A stretch of DNA of 64,000 bases from Bradyrhizobium diazoefficiens (GTDB lineage Bacteria; Pseudomonadota; Alphaproteobacteria; Rhizobiales; Xanthobacteraceae): the NCBI RefSeq assembly GCF_016616235.1, contig NZ_CP067100.1, forward strand, positions 248,001-312,000. Direction: 5' to 3'. The notes below the pieces were generated by a model. The model worked only from the letters and a program-made list of their open reading frames with translations, did no database searches and was not told where the DNA came from. Every line of letters starts with the position of its first letter. The stretch's first letter is position 1. Positions 52,438 to 61,130 of this stretch are shown piece after piece. The position numbers and the translations under genes are program-made.

Positions 52438-53969
52438 TGCTGCCGGGAACGATTTTTCACTGGCCGCCGCGGCTCGGAAGCGGGCTCGCTCGCGGGACGT
52501 GGCACCGGCAGCGGGACCGGGCCGGCCGCGGCGACCGTCTCGCTCTTGCTTGCCGCCGTGGCCGTAGCAGGCGCCACCGTGGCCGCATCTTTCGCGGGCC
52601 CGGTTTGGGGAAACAGTTTTGCGATCTTCTCCGAGGGCCTGGGATCCGGCACCGGCAGCCGCGCGGCACGGGCCGCGGGATCGAGGCCCTTCGGCACCAA
52701 CATGACAAAATGTATGGGATGGCGGAGCCGCCCCGAAACCCGACCCGCCTCCTGGCCGGCGCCAAAATAGAGATCGGCGCGCGCGGGACCGATGATGGCC
52801 GAGCCGGTGTCCTGCGCGATCATCAGCCGGTGGAATGGCGTTTTCGCGCGTTCGGACTCGATCGGCAGCTCGCCCTCGATGAAGAACGGCGTGCCGTAGA
52901 CATGCAGCGACTTGTCGACCGCGATCGAGCGGCCGGCCGTCAGCGGGATGCCTTGCGCGCCGACCGCCTCGTCCTTGTCGGAGAGATTGACCTCGCGGAA
53001 GAAGATGTAGGAGCGGTTCTGGCGCCGCAGCTCCCTGGCGCCGTCAGGGTTCTGCGCCATCCACTCCCTGATCTTCTGCATCGACATCTCTTCCTTCGGA
53101 ATGATGCCGCGCTCGATCAGGATGCGACCGACGGCGGTGTAGGGATAGCCGTTATAGGCATCGTAGTTGAGCCGGACCGTGCCGCCGTCATCGAACTTGA
53201 TCCGCGCCGAACCCTGGATCTGGGCGAACAACAGATCGGTCGGATCCTTCAGCCAGGCGATCTCCAGTCCGCGGCCGGCAATCTTGCCGTCCTCGATCTC
53301 TCCGCGGTCGTAATAGGGCACGAGCTTGCGGCGGCCGATCTTGCGGTACACCGGGCCCTTGTTGGGCAGGCTGACCGAATCCTGCTTGTAGCCGCGCACG
53401 AACAGGTTCGACGGACGGCGATAGACCGGCACGTTGTAGACGTCGGTCTGCGTGCGCGATCCCTCCAGCACCGGCTCGTAATAGCCGGTAACGAAACCGT
53501 CGGGCTCGCCCAGGCGCGAGATGCGCAGCGGCGCGAAATTCTGCTCGAAGAACGCCTTTGCCTTCGCGTCATCGCTGAGCTCGAGCGATTTGGCGACCTT
53601 GCACGGCTCGCTCAGCGAGCCGCCGAGCGCCTTCGGCTCAGGCGCGCCCGCCTGCGCATTGATCGACCGGCAACTGGCGCGGAACGTCCTGTAGGCGGCG
53701 AGATGATCGTCGTCGCTCCAGCCCTTCACGTCGGCCCACGTCAACGGCAGATATTGCGCACCGGGAATCTCGAACGGCAGCGGAAGCTGGGGATAGGGCA
53801 AGGCCCGCGCAGGAGTGGCGGCCATTTGCGGGAGATGATGGTGATGGCTGCGATAGTGGCGCCGCGCCGCCTCGGCGCCGAGCGAAAACGACGACAGCAC
53901 GACGACACCTGCGCAAAGCGCCGTCGCGCTGGTCTTCAGAAAGGTCTTAATTCGCGCTTCCGGTGCCAA
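52434..53969 (-). CDS. mltA: Membrane-bound lytic murein transglycosylase A
   Basis: Encodes 511 aa starting at TTG 53969, with GGAAG just upstream, and overlaps the Tim44-like gene by 23 nt. A signal peptide (TALCAGVVVLSSFSLGAEA) is visible with no lipobox. The MltA barrel (GYYEPVLEGSRTQTDVYNVP) and the 3D domain with its catalytic aspartates (MIAQDTGSAIIGPARADLYF) are intact. It cleaves peptidoglycan glycan strands to 1,6-anhydro products. A Pro/Ala-rich C-terminal tail of ~70 residues is extra. Confidence 0.93.
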   Translation of the reverse strand: MAPEARIKTFLKTSATALCAGVVVLSSFSLGAEAARRHYRSHHHHLPQMAATPARALPYPQLPLPFEIPGAQYLPLTWADVKGWSDDDHLAAYRTFRASCRSINAQAGAPEPKALGGSLSEPCKVAKSLELSDDAKAKAFFEQNFAPLRISRLGEPDGFVTGYYEPVLEGSRTQTDVYNVPVYRRPSNLFVRGYKQDSVSLPNKGPVYRKIGRRKLVPYYDRGEIEDGKIAGRGLEIAWLKDPTDLLFAQIQGSARIKFDDGGTVRLNYDAYNGYPYTAVGRILIERGIIPKEEMSMQKIREWMAQNPDGARELRRQNRSYIFFREVNLSDKDEAVGAQGIPLTAGRSIAVDKSLHVYGTPFFIEGELPIESERAKTPFHRLMIAQDTGSAIIGPARADLYFGAGQEAGRVSGRLRHPIHFVMLVPKGLDPAARAARLPVPDPRPSEKIAKLFPQTGPAKDAATVAPATATAASKSETVAAAGPVPLPVPRPASEPASEPRRPVKNRSRQQ

Positions 53970-54642
53970 CCAGCTTCCAGTTCGGATCGCGAGAGGTGAT
54001 GTCGCGGGCGAAAGTCCAGATGTCGGTGATGTCGGCGACCGTGTCGGCGCTGCCGTCGACGATGGTGCCGGTCTTGTCGCGGGTCGCCGAGATCATCTGC
54101 GAGACGAAGCGCACGGTGAGCTGGGCGGTACGGTCGCGCAACTCGGCGCCGACGAGCTCGGCCTTGTCGATCGAGACGAAGCGCGTCTCGGTCTTCTGCT
54201 CGTTCTTCTCGCGCTCCTTGATCGCGGCATCGAAGCTCTCATAGACCTCCGACGACAAGAGGTCGCGCAGGGCGCGGCGATCGCCATTGGCAAAGGCCAG
54301 CACGATCATCTCATAGGCGCCGCGGGCACCCGAGATGAAATGGCGCGGGTCGAAGGTGGAATCCCTCTCGGCGATGGCATCGAGACCCTGGGCCAGCGCG
54401 GTGCCCGGTTCAGTCAGGCCCTTCCAGCGATCAGAAGGCGGGGCCGGCTCGGCCGCCGGCGCCAGTGGCGCCTGGTCGATCACCTTGCCCGGCATGGTCA
54501 CGACGTTCTTGTCCTGGGCGCCCTGGAGCGCGTTGCGGTCGAACGGCGGCCGCTCGTTGCCCGTGCGCTGCCCCAGCACGCTGCGCAGCCTCAGAAAGAT
54601 AAAGACCGCCAGCGCCAGGAAGATGATGGTGTAGATGTCCAC
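53947..54642 (-). CDS. Tim44-like (TimA) domain protein
   Basis: Encodes 231 aa. An N-terminal membrane anchor (IYTIIFLALAVFIFLRLRSV) and a linker precede the Tim44/calcium-binding-like domain (FANGDRRALRDLLSSEVYES, LTVRFVSQMISATRD, WTFARDITSRDPNWKLVGTG). Bacterial members are inner-membrane proteins related to the mitochondrial import factor Tim44. It is the first gene of the tim44-mltA-smr group and diverges from secB. Confidence 0.9.
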   Translation of the reverse strand: MDIYTIIFLALAVFIFLRLRSVLGQRTGNERPPFDRNALQGAQDKNVVTMPGKVIDQAPLAPAAEPAPPSDRWKGLTEPGTALAQGLDAIAERDSTFDPRHFISGARGAYEMIVLAFANGDRRALRDLLSSEVYESFDAAIKEREKNEQKTETRFVSIDKAELVGAELRDRTAQLTVRFVSQMISATRDKTGTIVDGSADTVADITDIWTFARDITSRDPNWKLVGTGSAN

Positions 54643-55061
54643 GTCGTATTCGCTTTCTGGTCTTCGCTAGAACTAGAAGGAGCGTCCCGAAGGACCGTCG
54701 CCGGGAAAATCGATCCGGCCAGTAGACCGTTCCATATGGGAACGGCAAGTCCACATCACCATTTTGGGTCCGCGTCAGGTCCGTGGGATGTAGGCACGAA
54801 ATCTTGCCCGGCCAATGGCGCCTTTTGGCACAGCGGAGAGTGTAGCGCGTTTTATGCTTAAGGGGAAACCCGATCGTGCCCGGAAATCGCGCGTCTTCAA
54901 TCGTTTAAGGCGCAATTTCGCCGGAAGGCCGGGTCGAACGTCACAGTTGTGGGCGCGGGCCGGATGCCCCATCCGGGACCGTTCGTCCTTGTGGAACGAG
55001 GCGGCCCTATGTTAGCCAACCGCCGCGAAATTCAGCCCCAATCGGGTAAGGAGAGACTTTC
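54643..55061. other. Gap between the Tim44-like gene and secB
   Basis: About 420 bp without a convincing gene. A near-palindrome GTTCCATATGGGAAC lies at 54730-54744. A 66-codon plus-strand frame at 54815-55015 has no ribosome site. The secB site AAGGAGAG is at the right end. In many relatives an fxsA gene stands here; I see no trace of it. Confidence 0.5.
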
Positions 55062-55550
55062 ATGACCAACGGTAACGGCACCCCTCCCGAGGCGGCCCAG
55101 GCTCCCCAGCTCAACGTGCTGGCGCAATATACCAAGGACCTCTCGTTCGAAAATCCGAACGCCCCTGGCTCGCTCCAGTCCCAGGGCCAGCAGCCGCAGA
55201 TCAACATCCAGATCAACGTCAGCGCCAACAACCTCAGCGAACACGAGTACGAGGTGACGCTGTCGGTCGAGGGCAAGGCCGAGACCGCCGGCAAGGTGAT
55301 GTTCTCGTTCGAGCTCGCCTATGCCGGCGTGTTCCGCATCGTCAACGTGCCGCAGGAGAACCTGCATCCGCTGGTCATGATCGAATGCCCGCGGCTGCTG
55401 TTCCCGTTCGCCCGCGAGATCATCGCGACCGCGGTGCGCGACGGCGGGTTCCCGCCGCTGATGCTGGATCCGGTCGACTTCGTCGGCCTCTACCGCCAGA
55501 ACATGGAGCGGCAAATGGCCGCCCAGGGCGCTCAGCCCGGCCAGGCTTAA
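55062..55550 (+). CDS. secB: Protein-export chaperone SecB
   Basis: Encodes 162 aa. It keeps preproteins unfolded for SecA. The motifs [51 protein letters not shown] and [14 protein letters not shown] are diagnostic. A strong ribosome site AAGGAGAG precedes the ATG. It is convergent with dnaQ, with 10 nt between their stop codons. Confidence 0.98.
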   Translation: MTNGNGTPPEAAQAPQLNVLAQYTKDLSFENPNAPGSLQSQGQQPQINIQINVSANNLSEHEYEVTLSVEGKAETAGKVMFSFELAYAGVFRIVNVPQENLHPLVMIECPRLLFPFAREIIATAVRDGGFPPLMLDPVDFVGLYRQNMERQMAAQGAQPGQA

Positions 55551-55560
55551 CCCTGCGAGC

Positions 55561-56277
55561 CTAGCCGGCCGCAATGGCTGGTGGAGCGGCGAGGTACTCG
55601 TTCCAGATCGCCTTGTCGCCGAGCGTTGCGATAAAGGCCTTGTGGGCCTCGCGCTCGGCCTCCGAAATCCGCGGCGCAAGCGGCACCAGCCGCTGCCGCC
55701 GCGGTGCATCGCCAGTCGCGCTGACTCTAATCGCTTCGCCTTCCGAAGCCAGCAACAGCTGCGACTGCCGCGCGCCGACCAGATCGACATAGACTTCGGC
55801 CAGCAGTTCGGCATCGAGCAGCGCGCCGTGCTTGGTGCGGTGCGAGTTGTCGATCGCATAGCGCGAGCAGAGATCGTCGAGCCGGTTCGACACGCCGGGA
55901 TGCTTGCGCCGCGCCAGCAGCAGCGTGTCGACCAGCCGCTCGCGCGGGATCGCGGCGCGCTTGATGCGGTCGAGCTCGGCATTGATGAAGCTGATGTCGA
56001 ACGAGGCGTTGTGGATCACCAGCGGCGCATCGCCGATGAATTCCAGAAACGCGTCGGCGACCTCGTGGAACAGCGGCTTGGTCGAGAGAAATTCGGCCGA
56101 CAGCCCATGCACCGCGAAGGCTTCCGCTGGCATGTCCCGCTCGGGGTTGATGTAGACGTGATACGTCTGTCCGGTCGGCATGCGGTTGAAGATCTCGACG
56201 CAGCCGATTTCGACCAGGCGATCGCCGCGGAGCGGATCGAGGCCGGTGGTTTCGGTGTCGAGAACGATTTCACGCAT
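55561..56277 (-). CDS. dnaQ: DNA polymerase III epsilon subunit (3'-5' exonuclease)
   Basis: Encodes 238 aa from the ATG at 56277. It is the proofreading subunit of the replicative polymerase. The exonuclease motifs are Exo I LDTETTGLDP, Exo II HNASFDISFI and Exo III HGALLDAELLAEVY. The frame extending to 56511 upstream would run into coaE. It lies in the leftward set dnaQ-coaE-maf-ppsR. Confidence 0.97.
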   Translation of the reverse strand: MREIVLDTETTGLDPLRGDRLVEIGCVEIFNRMPTGQTYHVYINPERDMPAEAFAVHGLSAEFLSTKPLFHEVADAFLEFIGDAPLVIHNASFDISFINAELDRIKRAAIPRERLVDTLLLARRKHPGVSNRLDDLCSRYAIDNSHRTKHGALLDAELLAEVYVDLVGARQSQLLLASEGEAIRVSATGDAPRRQRLVPLAPRISEAEREAHKAFIATLGDKAIWNEYLAAPPAIAAG

Positions 56278-56317
56278 GATTGAGGGCGCCGTGCAAGAAG
56301 CCTTGTAAGTCGGCGAA

Positions 56318-56917
56318 TCAGGCTCGCCGCTGCGGCATCTTAACGACCTCGGCCAGGATGTGCGCGATTTGCGCGCGCACCGGTTCAAGTCCGTGCGAGG
56401 TATCCACCACGAAATCGGCGCGCTTGCGTTTCTCGGCGTCCGGCGTCTGCTTGGCGATGATGGCGTCGAGCTTGGCCTCGTCCATCGTGCCCCGCGCCAG
56501 CACCCGCTCACGCTGAAGTTCCGGCGATGTCGAGACCACGACGACGGCGTCGACGCGCTTTTCGCCGCCGGTCTCGAACAGCAGCGGGATGTCCAACACC
56601 ACGACCGGCGCCCCGGCCGCTTCCGCGTCGGCGAAGAATTTTTGCCGGGAGGCGCCGAGCATCGGGTGAACGATCTGCTCGAGTTGCTTGATCGCGGCGG
56701 AATCGTGCACCACGCGTGTCGACAGCTTCGACCGATCGACCTTGCCGTTCACGGTGGTGCCGGGGAAGGCGGCCTCGATCGCCGGAGCGGCCTCGCCTTC
56801 ATAGAGCTGATGGACCGCGGCATCGGCGTCGTAGACGGGCACGCCGGCCTCCGCGAACAGTTTCGCGGTGGTGGATTTGCCCATCCCGATCGAGCCGGTC
56901 AGTCCAAGGATCCGCAT
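56318..56917 (-). CDS. coaE: Dephospho-CoA kinase
   Basis: Encodes 199 aa from the ATG at 56917 (seven codons are possible before it). It performs the last step of CoA synthesis. The P-loop [32 protein letters not shown] and [20 protein letters not shown] are the family marks. It begins 35 nt after maf; aroE, often between them in relatives, is absent. Confidence 0.97.
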   Translation of the reverse strand: MRILGLTGSIGMGKSTTAKLFAEAGVPVYDADAAVHQLYEGEAAPAIEAAFPGTTVNGKVDRSKLSTRVVHDSAAIKQLEQIVHPMLGASRQKFFADAEAAGAPVVVLDIPLLFETGGEKRVDAVVVVSTSPELQRERVLARGTMDEAKLDAIIAKQTPDAEKRKRADFVVDTSHGLEPVRAQIAHILAEVVKMPQRRA

Positions 56918-56952
56918 CAGCGCCAAGCCAACTTGCAAGCCATATTGATTGT

Positions 56953-57561
56953 CTACACTGCAATTAGATGCTCGTTCCTCAGGAACGCAAGCAGCGGCAG
57001 TAGTGGCAGGCCGAGAATGGTGAAATGGTCGCCCTCGATGCGCTCGAACAGGTGAATGCCGAGACCTTCGAGCTGGTAGGCACCGACGCTGGTCGTGACG
57101 GCCTCGCCGGCAGCGTCGAGATAGGCCGAAAGCTCAGCCTCCGTCATTTTCCGCATGGTCATGCGGGCCACCGAGACGTCCTCGAAAACGATCTTGCCAT
57201 CACGTGCCACGGCGACAGCGGAATTCAGCTCATGGCTGTTGCCGGCGAGATCACGCAGCTGCGCCAGCGCCTCAGTGTGGCCGGCGGGCTTGTTGAAGAG
57301 ACGATTCCCGAGCGCCAGCGTCTGGTCGGCGCCGATCACATAGCTTCCGGCATGATTGAGTGAAACCGCCTTCGCCTTCTCACGCGCCAGCAGCAGGCCG
57401 ATCTCGCGCGGGTTCGACAGCTTGGACGCAGCCTGAACGCCGCGCTCGTCGATGTCGGCCGTGACCGCCTTGAATTCAAGCCCGGCATTGGCCAGCAGCA
57501 TCTTTCTCGCACTGCTTTGCGAGGCCAGGATCAACGCAGTCTTGCCGAGCCACAGACCCAT
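56953..57561 (-). CDS. maf: Maf-type nucleoside triphosphate pyrophosphatase
   Basis: Encodes 202 aa. [20 protein letters not shown] is the Maf start and [19 protein letters not shown] includes the catalytic Asp. Maf proteins remove non-canonical or modified nucleotides (dTTP, UTP or m7GTP, depending on subtype). The subtype cannot be fixed here. It lies between coaE and the PPDK-regulator gene. Confidence 0.94.
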   Translation of the reverse strand: MGLWLGKTALILASQSSARKMLLANAGLEFKAVTADIDERGVQAASKLSNPREIGLLLAREKAKAVSLNHAGSYVIGADQTLALGNRLFNKPAGHTEALAQLRDLAGNSHELNSAVAVARDGKIVFEDVSVARMTMRKMTEAELSAYLDAAGEAVTTSVGAYQLEGLGIHLFERIEGDHFTILGLPLLPLLAFLRNEHLIAV

Positions 57562-57568
57562 CGCGAAA

Positions 57569-58408
57569 CTATTCCGACGGCCGGTTGCGCTGGCGATCGC
57601 TGTAGAGCTTCATGATCGCCGCGGCGGTTTCCTCGATCGAGCGCCGCGTGACGTCCAGCAGCGGCCAATCATGCTTGGCGCTCAGCTTGCGCGCAAACGC
57701 GACCTCCTCGGTGACCGACTGCCTGTCGGTGTAGGTGTCGCTGCCGGAATCGGCGCCCATCGAGAGCAGACGGTTCTGGCGGATCTGGATCAGGCGTTCC
57801 GGCGTGGCATGCAGGCTCACCACCAGCGGCCGCGTCAGCGTTTCCAGTTGCGCCGGCACCGGAATGCCGGGAACCAACGGCACGTTGGCGGTGCGGATGC
57901 CGCGATTGGCGAGATAAATCGACGTCGGCGTCTTCGATGTGCGGGACACGCCGACCAGCACCACGTCGGCCTCCTCGAGCCCTTCGACATGCTGGCCGTC
58001 GTCATGGATCATCGTGTAGTTCAGTGCGTCGATGCGCTTGAAATATTCCGCATTAAGGACGTGCTGGGCGCCGACGCGGCCCGTGGTCGCAGCGCCAAGA
58101 TAGGCCTCGAACAGCTGCATCACCGGGCCGATGATCGACAGGCTCGGAACATTGATCGCCTTGCACTTGTCCTCGAGCCTGGAGACCAGATCCTTCTCCA
58201 GCAAAGTGAACAGCACGATGCCCGGCGCTTCCTCGATCTCGTCGAGCACGCGATCGAGCTGCTTCTGGCTGCGCACCAACGGATAGACATGCTCGACCGG
58301 GGTCACATTGGCGTACTGCGCGGCAACGGCGCGCGCGACGGTGATCAGCGTCTCGCCGGTGGAGTCGGACACGAGGTGCAGATGGAAATAATTGTTCGAG
58401 GTCGGCAC
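57569..58408 (-). CDS. ppsR: Pyruvate phosphate dikinase / PEP synthase regulatory protein (DUF299)
   Basis: Encodes 279 aa. It is a bifunctional ADP-dependent kinase/phosphorylase that switches PPDK or PEP synthase off and on. The N-terminal [20 protein letters not shown] and the P-loop [20 protein letters not shown] are diagnostic. It corresponds to the gene (RP001 / CC0001 homologue) that borders the origin in Rickettsia and Caulobacter. The symbol is that used in E. coli and is unrelated to the photosynthesis repressor PpsR. Confidence 0.93.
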   Translation of the reverse strand: MPTSNNYFHLHLVSDSTGETLITVARAVAAQYANVTPVEHVYPLVRSQKQLDRVLDEIEEAPGIVLFTLLEKDLVSRLEDKCKAINVPSLSIIGPVMQLFEAYLGAATTGRVGAQHVLNAEYFKRIDALNYTMIHDDGQHVEGLEEADVVLVGVSRTSKTPTSIYLANRGIRTANVPLVPGIPVPAQLETLTRPLVVSLHATPERLIQIRQNRLLSMGADSGSDTYTDRQSVTEEVAFARKLSAKHDWPLLDVTRRSIEETAAAIMKLYSDRQRNRPSE

Positions 58409-58868
58409 AAAAACTCTTTGTATGAGGACGGTGTGGTTTGTGGATTTCTGTGGACCTTAACCCCTCGGAAAGGGATGTGCGACACCAGGGACGGGACAAG
58501 TGCCGATTTTCTTCACACCAGTGCCCATCAGAACAAGTCCGGCGCCGTGCCGAGGGGCAAACGGGATTGCGCGGACAACCGCCTTGATAAGCTGCCGATA
58601 GAAACCTGCAAGCCCTTGAAGCTGACGGACTTATCGCAGCCGGCATGGGCTGGCGGGGATATGTTGAAGGATGTGAACAAGCGCGCGTGAAGTGGCGGAC
58701 TGCATTGCATGAGTCCAATCCACGGTCACTCAGACTCAAACCTTTAAGAATCTAAGATTCTAGATTTGAGGAAGGCGCACCGGACGGATATGTGTGCAGG
58801 GTGAGACCTTAACGGGTTCTTACTATCCCCAGCGTTCCCAAAGCTGGGCAGACATCCGGGCGCAGAAC
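58409..58868. other. Candidate chromosomal replication origin (oriC) gap
   Basis: A 460-bp gene-free stretch between divergent ppsR and hemJ. It contains three closely spaced TGTGG-type sequences near the ppsR end (58432-58440, TGTGGATTT at 58439-58447, TGTGGACCT at 58449-58457) that resemble DnaA boxes (consensus TGTGGATAA). It also contains an AT-rich run at about 58738-58768 and TTAA-N7-TTAC at 58809-58823. In Caulobacter and Sinorhizobium the mapped origin lies at the equivalent place, beside hemE. Box matches are imperfect. Confidence 0.55.
58809..58823 (+). promoter_or_regulatory. Near-consensus CtrA box
   Basis: TTAA-N7-TTAC matches seven of the eight bases of the CtrA consensus TTAA-N7-TTAA. 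It is 46 nt before hemJ and within the candidate origin gap. CtrA boxes occur both in origins and in promoters of Alphaproteobacteria. Confidence 0.4.
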
Positions 58869-59303
58869 ATGTTCGAAGACGTCTATCTCTGGATCAAGGC
58901 GCTGCACGTGATCGCTGTCATCGCCTGGATGGCGGGCATGCTCTATTTGCCGAGGCTGTTCGTCTATCACTGCGAGGCCGAGGTCGGCTCGAAGCAGTCG
59001 GAAACGTTCAAGGTCATGGAGCGCCGGCTGCTCAAGGCGATCATCAATCCGGCGATGGGCATGACCTGGCTCGCCGGGCTCTATCTCGCCTGGTCCGGCC
59101 ATTGGTTCACCTTCGGTTGGCTGCACGTAAAACTGGCACTGGTTCTGGCGATGTCCGCGGTCCACGGCTTTTTTTCGCGCTGGGTGAAGGATTTCGCCGC
59201 CGATAAGCGCCCGCGCAGCCAGAAATTCTATCGGATTATCAATGAGGTGCCGACCGTCCTGATGATTTTGATCGTCATCATGGTGATCGTGAAGCCGTTC
59301 TAG
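58869..59303 (+). CDS. hemJ: Protoporphyrinogen IX oxidase HemJ
   Basis: Encodes 144 aa from the ATG at 58869. It is an inner-membrane enzyme that oxidises protoporphyrinogen IX to protoporphyrin IX. Four membrane segments are visible, with the conserved histidine in ALHVIAVIAWMAGMLYLPRL and the lysine in WLHVKLALVLAM. The upstream codons from 58794 are not family-like. hemE, commonly next to hemJ in relatives, is not present in this window. Confidence 0.94.
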   Translation: MFEDVYLWIKALHVIAVIAWMAGMLYLPRLFVYHCEAEVGSKQSETFKVMERRLLKAIINPAMGMTWLAGLYLAWSGHWFTFGWLHVKLALVLAMSAVHGFFSRWVKDFAADKRPRSQKFYRIINEVPTVLMILIVIMVIVKPF

Positions 59304-59361
59304 GCGGCCGGGGCGACGTTTAGCTCAGCACTTCGTCTTGCGTAGCAGAGAGCGATTTTCT

Positions 59362-59374
59362 ATATTGGCAATAT
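59362..59374. promoter_or_regulatory. Palindrome in the hemJ-rho gap
   Basis: ATATTG-G-CAATAT is a perfect 6-bp dyad about 180 nt upstream of rho. It could be an operator or overlap the rho promoter; no partner is known. Confidence 0.35.
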
Positions 59375-59551
59375 CCCACCCAACGCAGGCGGATGTGGTT
59401 GTGTCCGAGCTTTCCAGAAGCCGGACACCGCATCAGGTTTGAAGCCTCACCGGCACTTAACCTTGCCAGACCTGCGGACCTTACCTTCTCGCGTCCGCAT
59501 TTCAGAGCCTCCTCGCACCCCTCCCTAAGGTTACCCCACAGGACCACCCCA

Positions 59552-60817
59552 ATGCGGGAAATTAAACTCCAGGACCTCAAGTCGAAGACGCCGGCCGAGC
59601 TTGTCTCGTTCGCGGAAGAGAACGGGGTCGAGAACGCCAGCACCATGCGCAAGCAGGAACTGCTGTTCGCCATCCTCAAGCAGCTTTCGCTCGCTGAGAC
59701 CGATATCGTCGGCGAAGGCGTTGTCGAGGTTCTCTCCGACGGCTTCGGCTTTCTCCGCTCGCCCGACGCGAATTATCTGCCGGGCCCTGACGACATCTAC
59801 GTTTCGCCCTCGCAGATCCGCCGTTTCGGCTTGCGCACCGGCGACACCATCGAAGGCCACATTCGCAGCCCGAAAGAGGGCGAGCGCTATTTCGCGCTGC
59901 TGAAGGTCAATACGCTCAATTTCGAAGACCCGGAAAAGGCCAAGCACAAGGTCAATTTCGACAACCTCACGCCGCTGTTTCCGAATCAGCGCTTCCGTAT
60001 GGAAATCGACGACCCGACGCGCAAAGACTTGTCTGCACGGGTGATCGATATCGTCGCGCCGATCGGCAAGGGCCAGCGCGCACTGATCGTGGCGCCGCCG
60101 CGCACCGGTAAAACCGTGCTGATGCAGAACATCGCGCATTCGATCACGCACAATCATCCCGAATGCTATCTGATCGTGCTCTTGATCGACGAGCGTCCGG
60201 AAGAAGTCACGGACATGCAGCGCTCGGTGAAGGGCGAGGTGGTGTCCTCGACCTTCGACGAGCCGGCGGTGCGCCACGTCCAGGTCGCCGAGATGGTGAT
60301 CGAGAAGGCCAAGCGCTTGGTCGAGCACGGCCGCGACGTCGTGATCCTGCTCGATTCGATCACGCGCCTGGGGCGCGCCTACAACACCGTGGTGCCGTCA
60401 TCCGGCAAGGTGCTGACCGGCGGTGTCGACGCCAACGCGCTGCAGCGCCCGAAACGCTTCTTCGGTGCCGCCCGCAACATCGAGGAGGGCGGCTCGCTGA
60501 CCATCATCGCGACCGCGCTGGTCGATACCGGCAGCCGCATGGACGAAGTCATCTTCGAAGAGTTCAAGGGCACCGGTAACTCGGAACTGATCCTGGACCG
60601 CAAGGTCTCGGACAAGCGCACCTTCCCGGCGATCGACATCTCCCGCTCCGGCACCCGCAAGGAGGAGCTCATCACGGATACGCAGGTGCTCAAGAAGATG
60701 TACGTGCTCCGCCGTATCCTCAACCCGATGGGGACGATGGACGCGATCGACTTCCTGCTCGACAAGCTGCGCTCGACCAAGAGCAATTCGGAGTTCTTCG
60801 ACTCCATGAACACCTGA
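59552..60817 (+). CDS. rho: Transcription termination factor Rho
   Basis: Encodes 421 aa from the ATG at 59552. The N-terminal helical domain leads to the RNA-binding OB fold ([36 protein letters not shown]). Walker A is [16 protein letters not shown], the Walker B region is [16 protein letters not shown], and the Q/R-loop segment is [17 protein letters not shown]. It is the hexameric helicase that terminates transcripts. A long leader (~190 nt) precedes it, and an intrinsic terminator follows. Confidence 0.98.
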   Translation: MREIKLQDLKSKTPAELVSFAEENGVENASTMRKQELLFAILKQLSLAETDIVGEGVVEVLSDGFGFLRSPDANYLPGPDDIYVSPSQIRRFGLRTGDTIEGHIRSPKEGERYFALLKVNTLNFEDPEKAKHKVNFDNLTPLFPNQRFRMEIDDPTRKDLSARVIDIVAPIGKGQRALIVAPPRTGKTVLMQNIAHSITHNHPECYLIVLLIDERPEEVTDMQRSVKGEVVSSTFDEPAVRHVQVAEMVIEKAKRLVEHGRDVVILLDSITRLGRAYNTVVPSSGKVLTGGVDANALQRPKRFFGAARNIEEGGSLTIIATALVDTGSRMDEVIFEEFKGTGNSELILDRKVSDKRTFPAIDISRSGTRKEELITDTQVLKKMYVLRRILNPMGTMDAIDFLLDKLRSTKSNSEFFDSMNT

Positions 60818-60841
60818 ACCTGGGTGCAGCAAGAGATCAGA

Positions 60842-60867
60842 GGGCGCCTCCGGGCGCCCTTTTGTTT
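60842..60867 (+). terminator. Intrinsic terminator of rho
   Basis: Stem GGGCGCC / GGCGCCC with loop TCCG, followed directly by TTTTGTTT. It starts 25 nt after the rho stop. Confidence 0.85.
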
Positions 60868-61130
60868 GTGCAGCTTTGCTGCGGGAAAAGTGCAGCATGG
60901 CGAGCAGCTGGACGAAATCCGGATCTGTTGGAAGCCATTGATATATTTGTGCTATCCCTGACCCCCGGCGACTGGCTGGTTCCGCACCGGGACAATGTTG
61001 CAGCAAAATGCTGCAGTCTATGTTGCGTCGCAATATGGACATTGCTGCGGGCGGGAGCGCAGCAAAAGTGGGCGCGGCATCGCAAAGAACGGGCCATTTG
61101 CCTTTTTCCGGTGAGCCGGACAAATAGGCC
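60868..61130. other. rho-mnmE gap with an array of TTGCTGC-type inverted repeats
   Basis: No gene is seen. Three dyads share the core GCAGC/GCTGC: GCAGC-TTT-GCTGC (60870-60882), TGCAGCA-AAA-TGCTGCA (60999-61015) and TTGCTGCG-N8-CGCAGCAA (61042-61065). There are single copies at 60891-60897 and about 60904, and a TTGCG-T-CGCAA at 61023-61033. These may be protein-binding sites. Confidence 0.6.

Noticed and set aside
54815..55015. 66-codon plus-strand frame before secB
   Set aside because: No ribosome site, no recognisable similarity, atypical composition. Left as non-coding.
58528..58710. 60-codon minus-strand frame inside the candidate origin gap
   Set aside because: No ribosome site or family resemblance. 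The gap fits non-coding origin DNA better.
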